NCBI RefSeq assembly: GCF_000321225.1
Contig: NW_004450944.1
Location: 142,857-206,856, forward strand
Source: Odobenus rosmarus divergens
Taxonomy: Eukaryota > Chordata > Mammalia > Carnivora > Odobenidae
Length of the DNA stretch: 64,000 nucleotides
Direction of reading: 5' to 3'
Under the pieces are notes generated by a model. The model did no database searches. It saw nothing but the letters and a program-made list of their open reading frames with translations, and was not told the DNA's origin. The position numbers and the translations under genes are program-made. This document shows positions 35,811 through 48,095 of the stretch, in pieces; position 1 is the first letter of the stretch; every line of letters begins with the position of its first letter.

Positions 35811-38214
35811 TAGTAGACTCTGGGATTATAAGCAATATATTTGAAAGTGAGACTTTCTGTTATTCAAATCTCCAAAAAGGATAATACATGCCTTATTATA
35901 ATAAGAGATTGTGCAAAGCCAAAGAAGGACAAAGCAGGCAAGTCCAAATGGTGATCCCTTCTGTGCCCGTCTGCCTTAGTGTATGCAGCAAGCTCCCCGC
36001 AGGTTTCTGAGCTAGAGTAATTTGCAACACACTCAAGTAAATTTTTTAATCAAAGCAGAATACTTTTTTGGTAACCTGTGGGTGAGTACAAGCCAAATGC
36101 CATCATTGTTAGCCTTGAAAGGGTGTTTTTTCTAGTTTACTACGGTGGAATTTTACCAAACTCTAAAATTGGTACTTTGAATGTTGTGCTTTAAATATGT
36201 TACTGGGTCCTGTGCTTTGAAAGCATTTGACCACGGGGGCCCGGGTAAGGGAAGGATGGGAGCTCCAAGGATCAGTGCTAATGCCCACCCCTTTTCTCTT
36301 CCGCTTCCCCTCCCACCCCTGTGATCAGGTGTCCAGTGTGCAAGCCACTAGGGAGTGAAGATTCATTTTAATGTTTACGTTGTATTTTGCACATGCCTTT
36401 AACATAGCCAACTTGAGAAGTACACAGCTGCTTTAGTTTCCAGCAGAGCAGCATGTTTCCAAAATGCCACAATATTTTGAACAGACACCTCCTTGGGCAC
36501 TGCTGTTATTACTTACAAACCCACATCGATATTATGTATGTCCAGATGATCTTGTCACTTTCATCAGAATCACAAAAATGAAACAAATACAATACTTAGA
36601 GCCTTCTTCTAACACTTCAGTCTTCTGTCTTGCTAATTTGGTCCTAGGACGTACAAGAGTACAGAATTTGTGTCCCTTGCCTGCCCACTCATTTAAACTC
36701 TCCAGTACAAAGCTTTGGTCTTAATCCATGAGTGATCAATGAAGGGGCTGCCTTCTAAAAACTCAGGGTCTGCTTGTCATGGGACAAGCCAGCCCTTAAG
36801 ATGCCAAGCCCCTTTGGTTTTCCCTTCATTTGCCTATGAAGTGGGATGTAAGTATATCAGTGCATCCTGGCTTTGAGGCAGATGTGTGCCTGGAAGTGCA
36901 AAGTCTCATACCTCCACAAAGGGTAGGCAGGCTTGCTAGCTGATGGGATTCTGAATTTATAAGCAGAGTTCCAGAATTCCCCCAGGGCCTACTTTTCAAA
37001 GGCAAATTAGTATGTTTGCAACTTGATCCCTGAGCAACTTTTGACAGTTGTTCTAAGAATAATAAAACAGATGGACAGAATAGATTTTGGGGTCTCCATC
37101 CAAACTGCCATCCTCAGTGGAATTTAAAGAAGGCGTGGAATTGATGGGGGAGCTGCTGCTACTTATCATTATGTTCTGTCTTTAACATCCCAGAACCATA
37201 ACATTCTCCCAGAAGAAGATGAAAATTGTCCTCACATTATATTTTCCTGGTGAGAGTTCAGTTTCACTGTGATAAATAGGATGTGTGTTTTCTTCATATA
37301 TTCAGAATTAAACGAATTGAAATGAAATTTATACTACCTAGAAACCAATTTTAATATGAATATGATAAGCAGTGTAAATTAGTTTTAACTTTAAGGGGTA
37401 TTTTCATAGGATTTTTGACTCCTTTAAATAAAGGAAAGCCTCTTTAGAATGTCTTAGAAATACTCAACATTCTCTGCATATAACACCATATATGCACATC
37501 AGATGTCTGCATCAGAAACCAGCATTAAGTTATTGCATGAAGAGTATTTCTGTATTTATGCACTATAATTTTGTCAAGCAAATGTCTGTATAGTTGTGCA
37601 GAAACACTTCACATAAACTCCACTCTCTGTAGAATTTCAGGCTTCTCTCAAGTGTTTTTAGCTCACATCAGATCAAGATGAGACATTCTTGCCTTTTAAT
37701 ATATTGGCTTCCTCTGAGATAAATTTTCTTAATCTTTTCATTGCTCCTTTTCTCCTTTCTCTGGATTCATTAGCCCCAGTTATTACATGTTAGGCCGTAA
37801 AGATTAGATAAGGGAGCAGATCATCTGTGTTTTTGGCGTCCCAGAGCTGCTCGAGTGACATGCACTAGGGGGCCCCAATTTACTCAGTGGTTTGTCATAT
37901 TGACCAGTCGTTTAACTAAACTTCTACTGATGATAAAGGAGAGCAAACTTCCTTTTTTTTTTTTGAGAAGCCACTTGAAAGCACCTTAAACCCTCTTTCT
38001 AGATCAGGAGATCAGTTACCAGTGACACAGTGGCAGTGGACCCTCCTGGTGAAGCTTCCGTTCTCACTGAGAAGCATCCGAGGACATTTTCTTCTGTCCT
38101 CAGCAGCAATTTTCCTACAAGTGCCCAATAAATTATAAGGTGTGTCTTGCAGTTGTAGTGCTCAGATTAGCAGGTGATGCATAGTAGCCAGCTTCAGACA
38201 GACCTTGGGTGGTT

Positions 38215-38345
38215 TCAATTTTATTTTAAATAATAACTGGTTCTTTGGCTTTGAACAAGTATCTTTACCTCTAGCAGTTTCCTTATCTCTAAAATGAGGA
38301 CGGTAATACCTCAAAGACAGATTATAATATTAGGATTTATGGAAT
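38215..38345 (+). mobile_element. MIR SINE, sense (probable)
   Basis: 'ctttggctttgaacaagtat', 'agcagtttccttatctctaa' and 'aatgaggacggtaatacctc' follow the MIR 3' half. It runs into a (GT)n array. Confidence 0.6.
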
Positions 38346-38350
38346 GAGTA

Positions 38351-38394
38351 TGTATGTGTGTGTGTGTGTGTGTGTATATACACATATATATATA
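38351..38394 (+). repeat. (GT)n/(TA)n compound microsatellite
   Basis: A GT run (38355-38375) followed by TA/CA units to 38394. Confidence 0.95.
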
Positions 38395-38439
38395 ATCCAC
38401 ACAACATAACAGAAATGCACCTGCCTCTTACCTCCCCAT

Positions 38440-38890
38440 CACTCCGCCCTGGTCTGGGCACCCCCTTCCTGGGCCAGTGTGGCAGCCTCCTCCCAGTCTC
38501 CCTGCTTCTCCCTGCTCTCCTGAATGCTCTCCAGCAGCCAGAGCTTTCCTCCTGAAATAGAAATCAGAGCATGCCAGAACTCAGAACTCTCCAGTTACTT
38601 CACCCACAGAAAAATCCAGAATCCTTACAAGGATCCACAAACATATTCCGGCCTCAGGAACTGCAGGCTGTGGGAGGAATTACCGCTCCTCCCCCCAGCA
38701 TCTGCACAGCTCACCCCTTCCCTTCCCTTAGGTCTCTGCTCAGCAGTCATTCATCAGAAAGGTTTCTGAGAGCAAGCTATCCGTGGATTCTCACCCGTGT
38801 CCTCCTCAGCACTTACTGTTTACTTAATGTCCCTTTCTCCCACTAGTATGTAAAGGACACGAGAGCAGGAACTTTGTTTTGTGAGACCTG
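38440..38890 (+). mobile_element. L2 LINE fragment, sense
   Basis: Colinear with the L2 3' region: 'cctcccagtctccctgcttc', 'agccagagctttcctcc', 'aaatccagaatccttac', 'aggtctctgctcagcag' and 'tactgtttacttaatgtccc', ending in 'gagagcaggaactttgtttt'. Confidence 0.7.
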
Positions 38891-40409
38891 GCAGGAGAAG
38901 GGCATCCACGTTGCATGAGCAAACTGACAGATGCACTGTCAATTTGGAGAGGAGGACCCGCACCCTGCACATTCTTTATATCCAGAAGCAGCTGCACCAC
39001 GCCCCCAGCACGGGAGAGCATGTCAGGTCCCAGACTGTCCCGCGCACCTGGTAACTCTGTGTGCCTCCCGCCTCCCCACACTGCTGGTGTAGGTGTGGCA
39101 AGCGCTGTGGGACGCAGAGATGAGTGGCCTTGCCCTTAAGACGCTTGCCAGCCAATACGGCTGTGTAACTGTGACAGAGGCTGGAATGTGACCCTTGCTC
39201 CAGGAAAGACCTGCAGTTGGTGCCCAGTGGGCATTTGGGGAGTCACTGAAACACAAAAGAGAAACTCAGAAGGTCATGGGAGCTCTGAGGGAAAAGCTTA
39301 TTTCTGGTTGTGTCTTCAAATTGTTCATATATTTTTGCGTATCTCTTCGTGTGTATGCCATCTACAACTCGAGGCTGGAAATTGCACAACAATTTTGTTC
39401 ATTTTGCTTGTTTTACGGAAGGATGCCATAAGCTAATTAGAATTGATTACATAAATGCGTGTAGCCTCATTCCAAGGTGCTGAGGCAGTTTTTCAGTATG
39501 TGAGGCTCATGGTGAGCAGCCTTTCATTGTCAACATACGCAGCTACTACTCAGTCCCTCCTGGAGGAAAAGGGCGGAGGTCCACCCAAACGGTCATCCCT
39601 TCAGTGGCTGAGGACACTCACCTCGAACCTACTTCTAACTGAGTCATCTCCAGTCTTTTTCTTACTACATACCCCATCAAAAGACAAAAAAAAAAAAAGA
39701 AAAAACTTTTAAAACTTTTACTCAGTGAGAATTTGAAAGGATGTGCTGAAGATGAAATGAATAATAATTTGAAGTATTTTATATTTAATAGTATAAAATT
39801 GTTTTGCTTTTTTTAAGATATAAATAGTATTTCAGTGAGAGCAATGGGATTAAATCTTATTTTTATAACCTTGATTTTATAATAGTTCTGTGATTCAGTG
39901 ATTCTAAGGAGTGCCTCTAAACTCAGTTTATTTTAATACTTCGTTTTATAGCTGAAAACAAAACCTTGCAAAGATACATAAGCCTTGGGGAGCAAAGGGT
40001 CGTTGTCTTGGCCTACTCACGCTCATGCTCATTCTTAGCCGCCGATTTTGTGAAGGTTCTTATTGGCATTTGATAGGAGATTTCCATCTTCCCTGAGGTC
40101 ATATTAGTTGTTGATTATATTTTTCAACAAAGAGATTGAAAATGTAGTCAAATCTTCATTGGGAAAGTTAGAAACAGCTTACAAAATTGTGAGGCTTTTG
40201 GTGGTACAGATCAGAGAGCTTTCTGGAAACGTAGACCATCTTCGACAGTAAACTCCCAGGCTGAAGGCAGCATTTTCCAGCATTTCTTTTCAAGATCTTC
40301 TCTCCATGACATGTTTCCTTTATAAGCAGTGACTCTTTCAATGTCAGGATGTCACTTTGAGGGAACGGTAGGGTCATTTTTCCTAGGATAATGGCTAAGG
40401 ACGTACTGT

Positions 40410-41050
40410 TGACCAACCATAGCCTCCTGTCTTTGTCTCCTGCTTCTGCCCTGCCTCTGCCCAGGAGAACAGTCAGCCCACCAGCCAGAGCCAGCCTACT
40501 AAAACGTGGGCCAGGCCGCATCACTGCCCTGTCCATAGCCTCCAGGGGCCCCCACTTTACTCAGAGTCAGGGCCAGAGTCCTGCAGGGGAGGCCCAAATG
40601 CTCTGTGCCCTCTACCTAAAATACTGTTCCCCAGATGTCCACTGGGCTCGTTCCCTCATCCCCTCCCTAGTACCTCCAGCCTCCCTGGGGCACAGCGGCC
40701 CCACACTTGCACACACCTGCCCACACCCGCCCACCGCCTCCCGCAGCACACCAGCACCCTTTATTTTCTCCACAGCCCTTATCATCCACTGAGTCACTTA
40801 GTAATTGTACTCACGTTGTGCCCCCTGCGTAAGGGCAGGGATTTTTTTGTCTGTTTTGTTCCCTGATGGCTCCAAGGGTGATAGTTGAAATATTTAACTG
40901 TGAGCACCACAAGGGCAGCAGCAGACCCTGGCCAGGATGCTGCCCATGCTGGTGTTTTCCAGGTGAATACCAACCCTGGATGCAGCCTCAGCACCTGCCG
41001 CAGAGTAAACATTTGTTCAATAAGTACTTGTTAAATGAATGAATAAATTC
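40410..41050 (+). mobile_element. L2 LINE fragment, sense, with 3' tail
   Basis: Follows the L2 pattern: 'gccgcatcactgccctgtcc', 'ctctgtgccctctacctaaa', 'cagcccttatcatccactga' and 'gtaagggcagggattttttt'. The end is 'gttcaataagtacttgttaa' plus ATGAATGAATAA. GC-rich composition gives several chance open frames (up to 133 aa). Confidence 0.7.
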
Positions 41051-41563
41051 AGCTCCTTGTCATTACAGAAGCGGTCACCAAATTTAGAACATTTGTCTTT
41101 CTATGAAAAAGAAAGATGAGTAATTCATCTTTATGTTGAAGAGCTTTAATAAGAACTTTCCTGTGAGATCAAGAGCAAATGTTTGTGTGGTGCAAAAGAT
41201 TTTCATGGTCATGACCTGCTTCAGTACAATGTATTTGAAAGAAAATCCCATTTATAAGATAATAAAATTCAGAGCTTCAGTATGAAGGGTCTTGTAAACC
41301 ATGATACATCACAGGGTGGTAAGAGTGAATGAGGGAGCCCCCGCCCCGACCCCTGTCTCACCCTCGGGACTGATCCTGACCCAGGACAGTCTGACAGATG
41401 ACTGAGCAAGAACAAGAAGGGTGCCAGGTGTTAAATCTCAGTAAACCTGAATTTTCTTCTTAATTTTAGATATAAAAGATACGTATGAATAGATATCCGA
41501 GCATTGTCTTGTCACTTCCCACTTTGGAAACCTGCAGGATAAAGTCTAAAGACTTGTGCGGAG

Positions 41564-41758
41564 TTTTATTTATTTATTTAAGGGAGAGAGTGCACAAGCA
41601 CGCACAAGTGGGGGGAGGGGCAGAGGCAGAGAATCCCAAGCAGACTCCCTGCTGAGTGAGGAGCCCACCCAGGGCTCCATCCCATGACCCAGGAGATCAT
41701 GACCCGAGCGGAAACCAAGAGTTGGACGCTCAGACCGACTGAGCCGCCCAGGTGCCCC
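41564..41758 (-). mobile_element. CAN-SINE, antisense
   Basis: 'ttttatttatttatttaagg', a GA/GC-rich middle, 'gagatcatgacccgagcgg' and the head ending 'caggtgcccc'. Imperfect duplications (TGTGCGGAG/TGTGCAGAGG) flank it. The copy is moderately old. Confidence 0.93.
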
Positions 41759-42244
41759 ATGTGCAGAGGATTTTAGAGAAGAGATGGTAGAGAGAGGACC
41801 TCCCATGGTGCTGTGGGTTGACTGGGCTCAGCTGGGTGACGCTCACTTGGGTCTCCCATATGTGTGGCACCTGCACTTGCATAGCTAGAGAGCAGCTGCA
41901 GGCTCCCAGGCGTCTCTCGCTCTTCCGCAGCCTCCCCACCCAGCTAGCTTGGGTCTTTTCACGGCAAAGTAACCCCACCACAGTTGTACTTCATACATGG
42001 CTGCTCTGGGCTCCAAAAGACCCAGGCGGAAGGCACCAGGTTTCACAGTTCAACCTTGGAAGTTCCAGAACTGTTGGCCAAGGCAGGTCCCAAGACCAGC
42101 CTAGATTCAAGGGAGGAGAATCCACCTGCTGAGGGGAGCAGCGACCTATCTGTGCAGGGAAGGGAGGAGGCCAATGGACCTCTCTGCTGCCTTCCACAGT
42201 GGGTACGGTCCTGACCACACAGGGCAGGGCTCATTCTAATGCAC

Positions 42245-42350
42245 CTGCTCTCTCAGCTGGAGGGCGAGCTCCTTGAAGGCAAAGACCGGTCTTACTTGCC
42301 TTTCAGTCTCCTGCATCCAACATAATAAGAACTCAGTAGGGGTTACTTAA
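42245..42350 (+). mobile_element. L2/MIR-type 3' end, sense
   Basis: 'gcgagctccttgaaggcaaa', 'ttcagtctcctgcatccaac' and 'ataagaactcagtagggg' match the shared L2/MIR terminal pattern. Confidence 0.5.
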
Positions 42351-44814
42351 ATTAAAATCTGAAATGCAAACATTTTAAGGAATTTCTAATTAAGGGAAAA
42401 TAGACTCTAGCACCATTTATTTAGTTACACCATAAGATGTCTTTATGCCTGCATGAGAGGAAATGACTTATAATGGATACCAAAAAGAGAGAAATGATTT
42501 AAATAATGACTTCTTAGGCCAAAGAATTTAATCACAAAAGCAGTAAAGTTGAGTTCACTGTGCTTCCATGTCCACAGGCACACACATTTAAAGGGTGCAT
42601 TTTGTTCTTAGCTTGATTTCTTTGGGTTTCTTGTTTTCATTTTAATGTGCCCTCATGAATGCTTTATTTAATTTTACATTGCCTTTGAGAATCATGAACT
42701 GTGATGTACCTCATAATTTTACTTGACTTTTGAGATGAGTTTATGTTTTTGTGCCTGTGGAAGTTTGTCTCCACGAACATCTTTTGAGAATCACTTCTAT
42801 CATTGAAATTTCTCTACGTAGAATGTCTGCTTGGACGCATTTTTTTTTTTTTTTAATATTCAGCCATAAGTCGGGGGAGTGGTCAACTTTTAGTGGGGAA
42901 AAGGTTTTTGTCTTTTGTAACAGGAGCTGTCCTTCTGGCTTTGATGAACCTCTCAGACATTAGAGGGACATTCTTGAAGCTGCATACACATTGCTTTGAC
43001 AGTTTTTTGACGTGGCCTCTGGCAGCTCTCTGTGACAGTGGTCTGTCTGCCTTGGAAGAATGCACCAGTGCCCATCCTAGGCTTCTGTTGCCATGATTTT
43101 TTTTTAAAGCCTGAGATTTGACATGGCATCTTTGGCTTCTCTGAGAGGTATTGTGACTGGCTAACATGAGAGGAGGTGGCCTTGAGACTCTGGCATTTGG
43201 CCTGGTTCCCCTATCCCTGTGTGCCCGGATGCACATCACAGTAACTCTCCTAGGTGGTGTGAAGGAGTGCTGACCCTCATTTGGAAGTGCAGCCCCCCGC
43301 TGGAGCCAATCAATACTGAAGCTGTCTGTCTCTGCCGCTTACCTTCCTTTCTCACAGCGAGACCCTTCTGCAGGGAGCGATCAATAGCTCTAATCTGCGG
43401 CAGCCTGCTGCAAGTCATGCAAGGCAGAGTGCTTAGGTGACATTACACGGGACCATGGAGGCGGCAGCTTTATGGCTCAGATTCATAGCACCCTTGCTAG
43501 GGGCGCATTCCATTTGCAGTGTGTGCATCTTCTCATCTCTTGCATGGATCACCATTCCTCTGAAACTTGATTCAGGGAAATGGACTACTTGGGACACGTA
43601 TCTGTGTGCGTGTGTGTAAATTTTAGGCACATATTTTGCTCCCTTCCCAAACTCTACCAACTCCGTTCTGTGCTGATCCTGATCATAACTGCATTCTGGG
43701 CGGTTTCGTCTACTCTTGAGCCTTGTGCTGCAAGCATTTCTATTCTGGGCATTTTTTAAACATTAAAGATTTAAAAAAAAAATCTTTGAAATCCCAGCGA
43801 CTAAAGAGCATTCTTATTCTAGCAACTACTTCCCCACAAAAAAGATCAGTAGAAGATACTAAACATTGTGTATCACTCTCCCCTTTGGATGGCTTTGACC
43901 TCTGAGAGACCCGGGACTGAGTATCTGGCTCTTCCAGGACCACTGAGGCCTGCGGGTGTGTGTGGGGGGGGGCCCTCTGCTGGAGGGTCTGCTCTCAAAC
44001 TGCTCCTGTGCATCATCTGTAAGCAGGGTGGGAGTCAGAAAAAGCCCCTTCCAGTTCTTTACCTCGCTTTCCAATCGTCTTTTAACATGTTGAGTAATCC
44101 TGATTTTGTCTGTGGAATTTTGGATGCAATAGAAAATTGAGAGCTGATTATAAAGAAAGCAAATATACAGAAAACAACAAATTCAAATCAGGGTCAGGAC
44201 TGACCACTGTGCAAGGTCACCCTGCCAGGGGCAGCAGAGCCGAGGGTCTAATGCCTGCTCCATGTGAGAGCCTCAGCAGCTGCCGGCCAGAGAACTAAGA
44301 TTTCCTCCATGAACAGTTTTCCAAATTAAAACATGCTTGAATTCGTCATGAATTCCACGCTGTATTTTCACAAAGTTCCTTAGGATGTTTGTCATTGTAC
44401 TTCTTTAAATTCAAGTTTATCTCTCCTGGTATGTAGTCTTCATGTCAATCTTTATAGCCTTTTACACTCTGAGGCAGAGACCATTCTGAGCAGTGATCTC
44501 GCTGCTCTGCGCTCTGCAGGCAACTGCACACTTTGTATTTTTCAGAAAGTACCGACATCACCTTCGGGTTGACCTCCCCTAAGTTGAGCTTAGCTTGCAG
44601 GAAGACTTCAAGGAGACAGTTCTCCCACTGTATTTACACACACCCAACCCCAGGAGTAGAAATGGAAAGTGCATTCACTGCTGGAGTGCTCTTTCAATAA
44701 AGTGTCTTTTCTCAGAGCTTTTAAGAAAATCTTGGCAAAAAAAAGTGATCAACAGATTCTGATCATCTCATTCACACTCCCAGACACCAGTTCTGAAATT
44801 GGCAAATCTAAAAG

Positions 44815-45060
44815 CCATTTTTTCCATTAGTTTACTCATTCAACCAAATATCTGTTGGCCATTTCCTGTACACCAGGAACCATGCCATTGCTGAGGGCAC
44901 ACAAATGGAGGGAGGGCACAGTCCCCATCCTCAAAGGGCCCTTTGTTGAGTATGGAAAACATAAGGAAAAGAGAGGTCCATGCAGTTTCGTAATGGCTAT
45001 GATGGAGAGCTTAGCCCAGAGCCCAAAAGAAGGCATCCTGAGCAGGGGCCTTCCACCTGG
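44815..45060 (-). mobile_element. L2 LINE fragment, antisense (probable)
   Basis: 'actcattcaaccaaatatct', 'acaccaggaaccatgcc' and 'cagtccccatcctcaaaggg' fit the antisense L2 3' end. The right end is unclear. Confidence 0.6.
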
Positions 45061-45100
45061 CATTTGGAGAGTCAGCAGGAGTCACAGGGACTTGATCAAA

Positions 45101-45153
45101 GCAAGGAGCATTCAGAGACATGAAAGGAGCACAGGTCTCTGAATGCTCCTTGC
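45101..45153. repeat. Perfect 19-bp inverted repeat (stem-loop) with 15-nt loop
   Basis: The arm GCAAGGAGCATTCAGAGAC (45101-45119) is the exact reverse complement of 45135-45153, with 15 nt between. Flanking bases do not extend the pairing. A transcript of either strand could fold here. Origin and function are unknown. Confidence 0.95.
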
Positions 45154-45484
45154 AGCAGAACAGAACCCTCAGTAAACCTGGAACCTTCAAGGATCTCTGG
45201 TCTGGGGACAGGTATCACACCCGGCTTCCAAAGGCCTCCCTACCCCCACTTCCCTCGTCACCACTGTCTGGTCTTACCATATCTGCCAGTCCTTTGCCCC
45301 ACCCCCACGTACCAGGCCCTTCACTCCTAAGGAAATGTGCTGCATCTTATGTAGTGAGAGAAACAAAGCTAGGAAGTTAAGGAACTTGCCCACTGCCTTG
45401 GTTCCAGGACAAGTAATGGAGCTTAACTCTCTGCTTACCTGGAGAGCCAGTGGTTTGCTTAGCTTGAGCAGCACTTGCTCCATC

Positions 45485-45735
45485 CCAGGCACTGTGAACC
45501 TCCCACACAGTCAGTCATCTGATCCTTGCTGCAACCCTCTGAGGGAGACACAGTGATTGTACTATTTCAGGATGTTAGGCAAACACAGTGTCTTATATAA
45601 AATAATCTATTATGTATTTTATTATATTTGAAAAATATAGTTGCGGGTACAGAGCCCCAGAAAGGTTAACTAACCTGCCTGAGGCCACACAGTCAATGTT
45701 AGGGGTGAGCCAGGACCTAGACACAGTCGTGTCAC
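45485..45735 (-). mobile_element. MIR SINE, antisense, with AT-rich insertion
   Basis: Left part: 'ccaggcactgtgaacc' and 'tgatccttgctgcaaccctc'. Right part: 'cagagccccagaaaggtta', 'ctgcctgaggccacacagtc' and 'gagccaggacctagacac'. An AT-rich segment (about 45575-45645) splits them. Confidence 0.65.
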
Positions 45736-45885
45736 CCCACTGCCCCCAACTCCCCGCAGTACGTAAAGATGCCTGGGGAAATTGTACGTACATTTTACTG
45801 CAACTTTTTAAAGCATGTTGGATCTGTTGGGTAGATTTAGAAGTTGTGACTTACAACTGGTTTTGATAAACCACAAATACCAGTA

Positions 45886-46265
45886 TTGTGTTTTAATGAG
45901 ACTGAAGGCATGAACGAGCAGATTCTACTCTTGAGGCTGTTGTGGGGACACGCGGACGTTGCCATCGTCCCTCTGAAGGCCAGCATTGTCGCCAGGCTCA
46001 TTAGCATCCGCGCTCCGCTCGGCCGTTGCTGCTTGCTAGCTTACCAGCTGTTCCTGCTGCTCCGTACAATGTCGGATGTGTTCAGCTCACTGGGTTCCTG
46101 TCCTCGCCGCCGGGAGGAGACAGCCCTTCCACTGGGGATACCCACGTGGCTGCCTGTCAGCGGTGGCACCGAATAAAGTAATAGGCCTTCGCATGGCATA
46201 TGGTGTCTGGATTCGTACAAGATGCAAAACTCCTCTGCTGCTAATGCATGATGACTCATAGCATT
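45886..46265. promoter_or_regulatory. CpG-bearing repeat-free island, candidate regulatory element
   Basis: No repeat is recognisable and CpG dinucleotides are denser than in flanking intron, especially 45950-46165. It carries an E-box CAGCTG (46045-46050) and an AP-1-type TGACTCA (46252-46258) inside a partly symmetrical AATGC...GCATT context. A 96-aa frame crosses it but has no recognised domain or splice context. Confidence 0.3.
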
Positions 46266-47919
46266 GCTAATTTTTCAAACAAAAGCTGACTTCCACACCC
46301 ACACTTTTAACCCCTCCAGCTAAAAAGTCTTCAGTTGCAAGTATCTAGAAAGGTGGCTTCTGGATCGTTATATAAAATGTGTTACACTTATTGAAAGCAT
46401 ATGAAATGTCTTGCTTTGCTTTGGGTTGAAGTTATTTTAAATTTCTGGACCGTTTTTTTTTTTTCCCCCTTCAGGGAGGGGGAATTTTTAAGCTTATACT
46501 TTGTCCCTTTCTCACAATGGGAGAGTTTAATGCTAGCTTTCTCTTTTAAAAGTTCCATAGAAACTACTGCCTGACAGTATATCAACTCAATTGCAGAGCA
46601 GTTCAAAGCTCTTCACATTAGAATATTTTAAACCTATAAAAGAATGTTGATTCTTTTGTGGAATATGATATTGCATAGACTCTCCTAGTATACTAAATGC
46701 ATGGCTCATTTAAATAATCAAATTGTACCCAAACAAATCTAGATTATAAATTTACATTCGAATGAACATTTTTTCAAACTGCGAAATAAATACAGGGGAA
46801 TCCTCTAAAAAAAATGTCCCTACTAAATTATTTAGGATCAGTTGTGCTAATAGATGTCTAAATTCAATCTGAGATTTTATGTACTAAAATAAGGCAGTTA
46901 TCTGCATTTGTACAATCAGGCCTCCCTTTGAATTCGTGATCAAAATATTGGTTCTTTTATAAATAATACTTTATTGAACATTTTATTTAAGCATTTCAGA
47001 GTCAAGAATTGCCAACAGAAAATGATTAGACAGTTTCTAATTATGGACCTAATCACTAAGTGTTTTGTAGTCAGTCTGGCACATGAGAGCTTTTGCAATC
47101 AGATTTTGGCGAATACATAAATTTTTAAAGGAACTTCAACCTAGGAGGATAATACAGATTTTTTTTTTTAGCAGATTACTTTGTGTGCCCCCAAAAGATT
47201 TCCTTGGGAGAAGGGACTAGAGACTCATCTTCTCAATATTGATATTTCATTTTGGTTACATTTTCAAATCTAGAATTTTTGCTTTCTTATCAACAGATAT
47301 GAATTCAAATGTACATCTAATCTCTTATGAAGGGCGTTCTGTTTTCAGATAATGAAACAAAGTATGTAAGATTCCTAAATCTGCCTCACTTCCCAGATCC
47401 TCGTGTTTGATGCTGTTTTTCCAGTGTGTTCTCAAATGCTCTTGCCCTTTGCCACCAGAAGTCACCTAGTGTATACTCAGTGAGCCTAAAAATCCATTAG
47501 ACACTTTTAACATTCACCATGATGGTTAAATTAAAATTAAATTAAACAGATACTGAAGTTTTCAAAATACTTGACTTGAGTTTACCGGGTAAAGGGTTTC
47601 CAATTCTGCTGATGCCGTGAGGTTGAGAGCTATGTGCGTTACTAGTGTCAGTACTTTCATTTTACCCTATTCCCACTCATTTTTATGAAATGTGGGTGAA
47701 ATGCAGGGGAATAACCAAATAATTGCACAAGGATAGAAATGGGGACACCACTGAGATTGAACTCTCGGTCAGTAGTTAGTGTCTGCACGTGACCCATAAA
47801 ATGCTCTCTCATTAGCTGATGGATTGGAGGCGGCACTTGGCACCCAAAGGGCAGTCTGGGACAGCAGTGGATAACGTGCAGAGAAGCACAGGATGGTCAA
47901 AGGCATACAGAAGAGGAGG

Positions 47920-48095
47920 GCCATTGGTCCATTGCCACGCTTGGTGACAGCTCTGCAGAATATCACAGATGGAGAGAATGAAGCTCCAGGAAGCACGGGG
48001 CTTAGCCACAGCCCCACAGCCAGGGCAGGGCCAGGATGGGAGCCCCGGCCAACCCTGATTCTGAGCCCCCCCAACCCCACTGTTTCTCAGGGGTC
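47920..48095 (-). mobile_element. MIR SINE, antisense (probable)
   Basis: 'gaatgaagctccaggaagc', 'ggggcttagccacagcccc', 'acagccagggcagggccagg' and 'accctgattctgagcccc' follow the antisense MIR pattern. Confidence 0.5.

Noticed and set aside
40391..40792. 133-aa open frame on the plus strand
   Set aside because: It lies within an L2 fragment; translation is low-complexity Pro/Ser-rich sequence.
41098..41120. TTCTATGAAAAAGAAAG, resembling the start of the expected last RALGAPA2 exon (FYE...)
   Set aside because: A stop (TGA) follows after a few codons, and there is no convincing acceptor or further family similarity.
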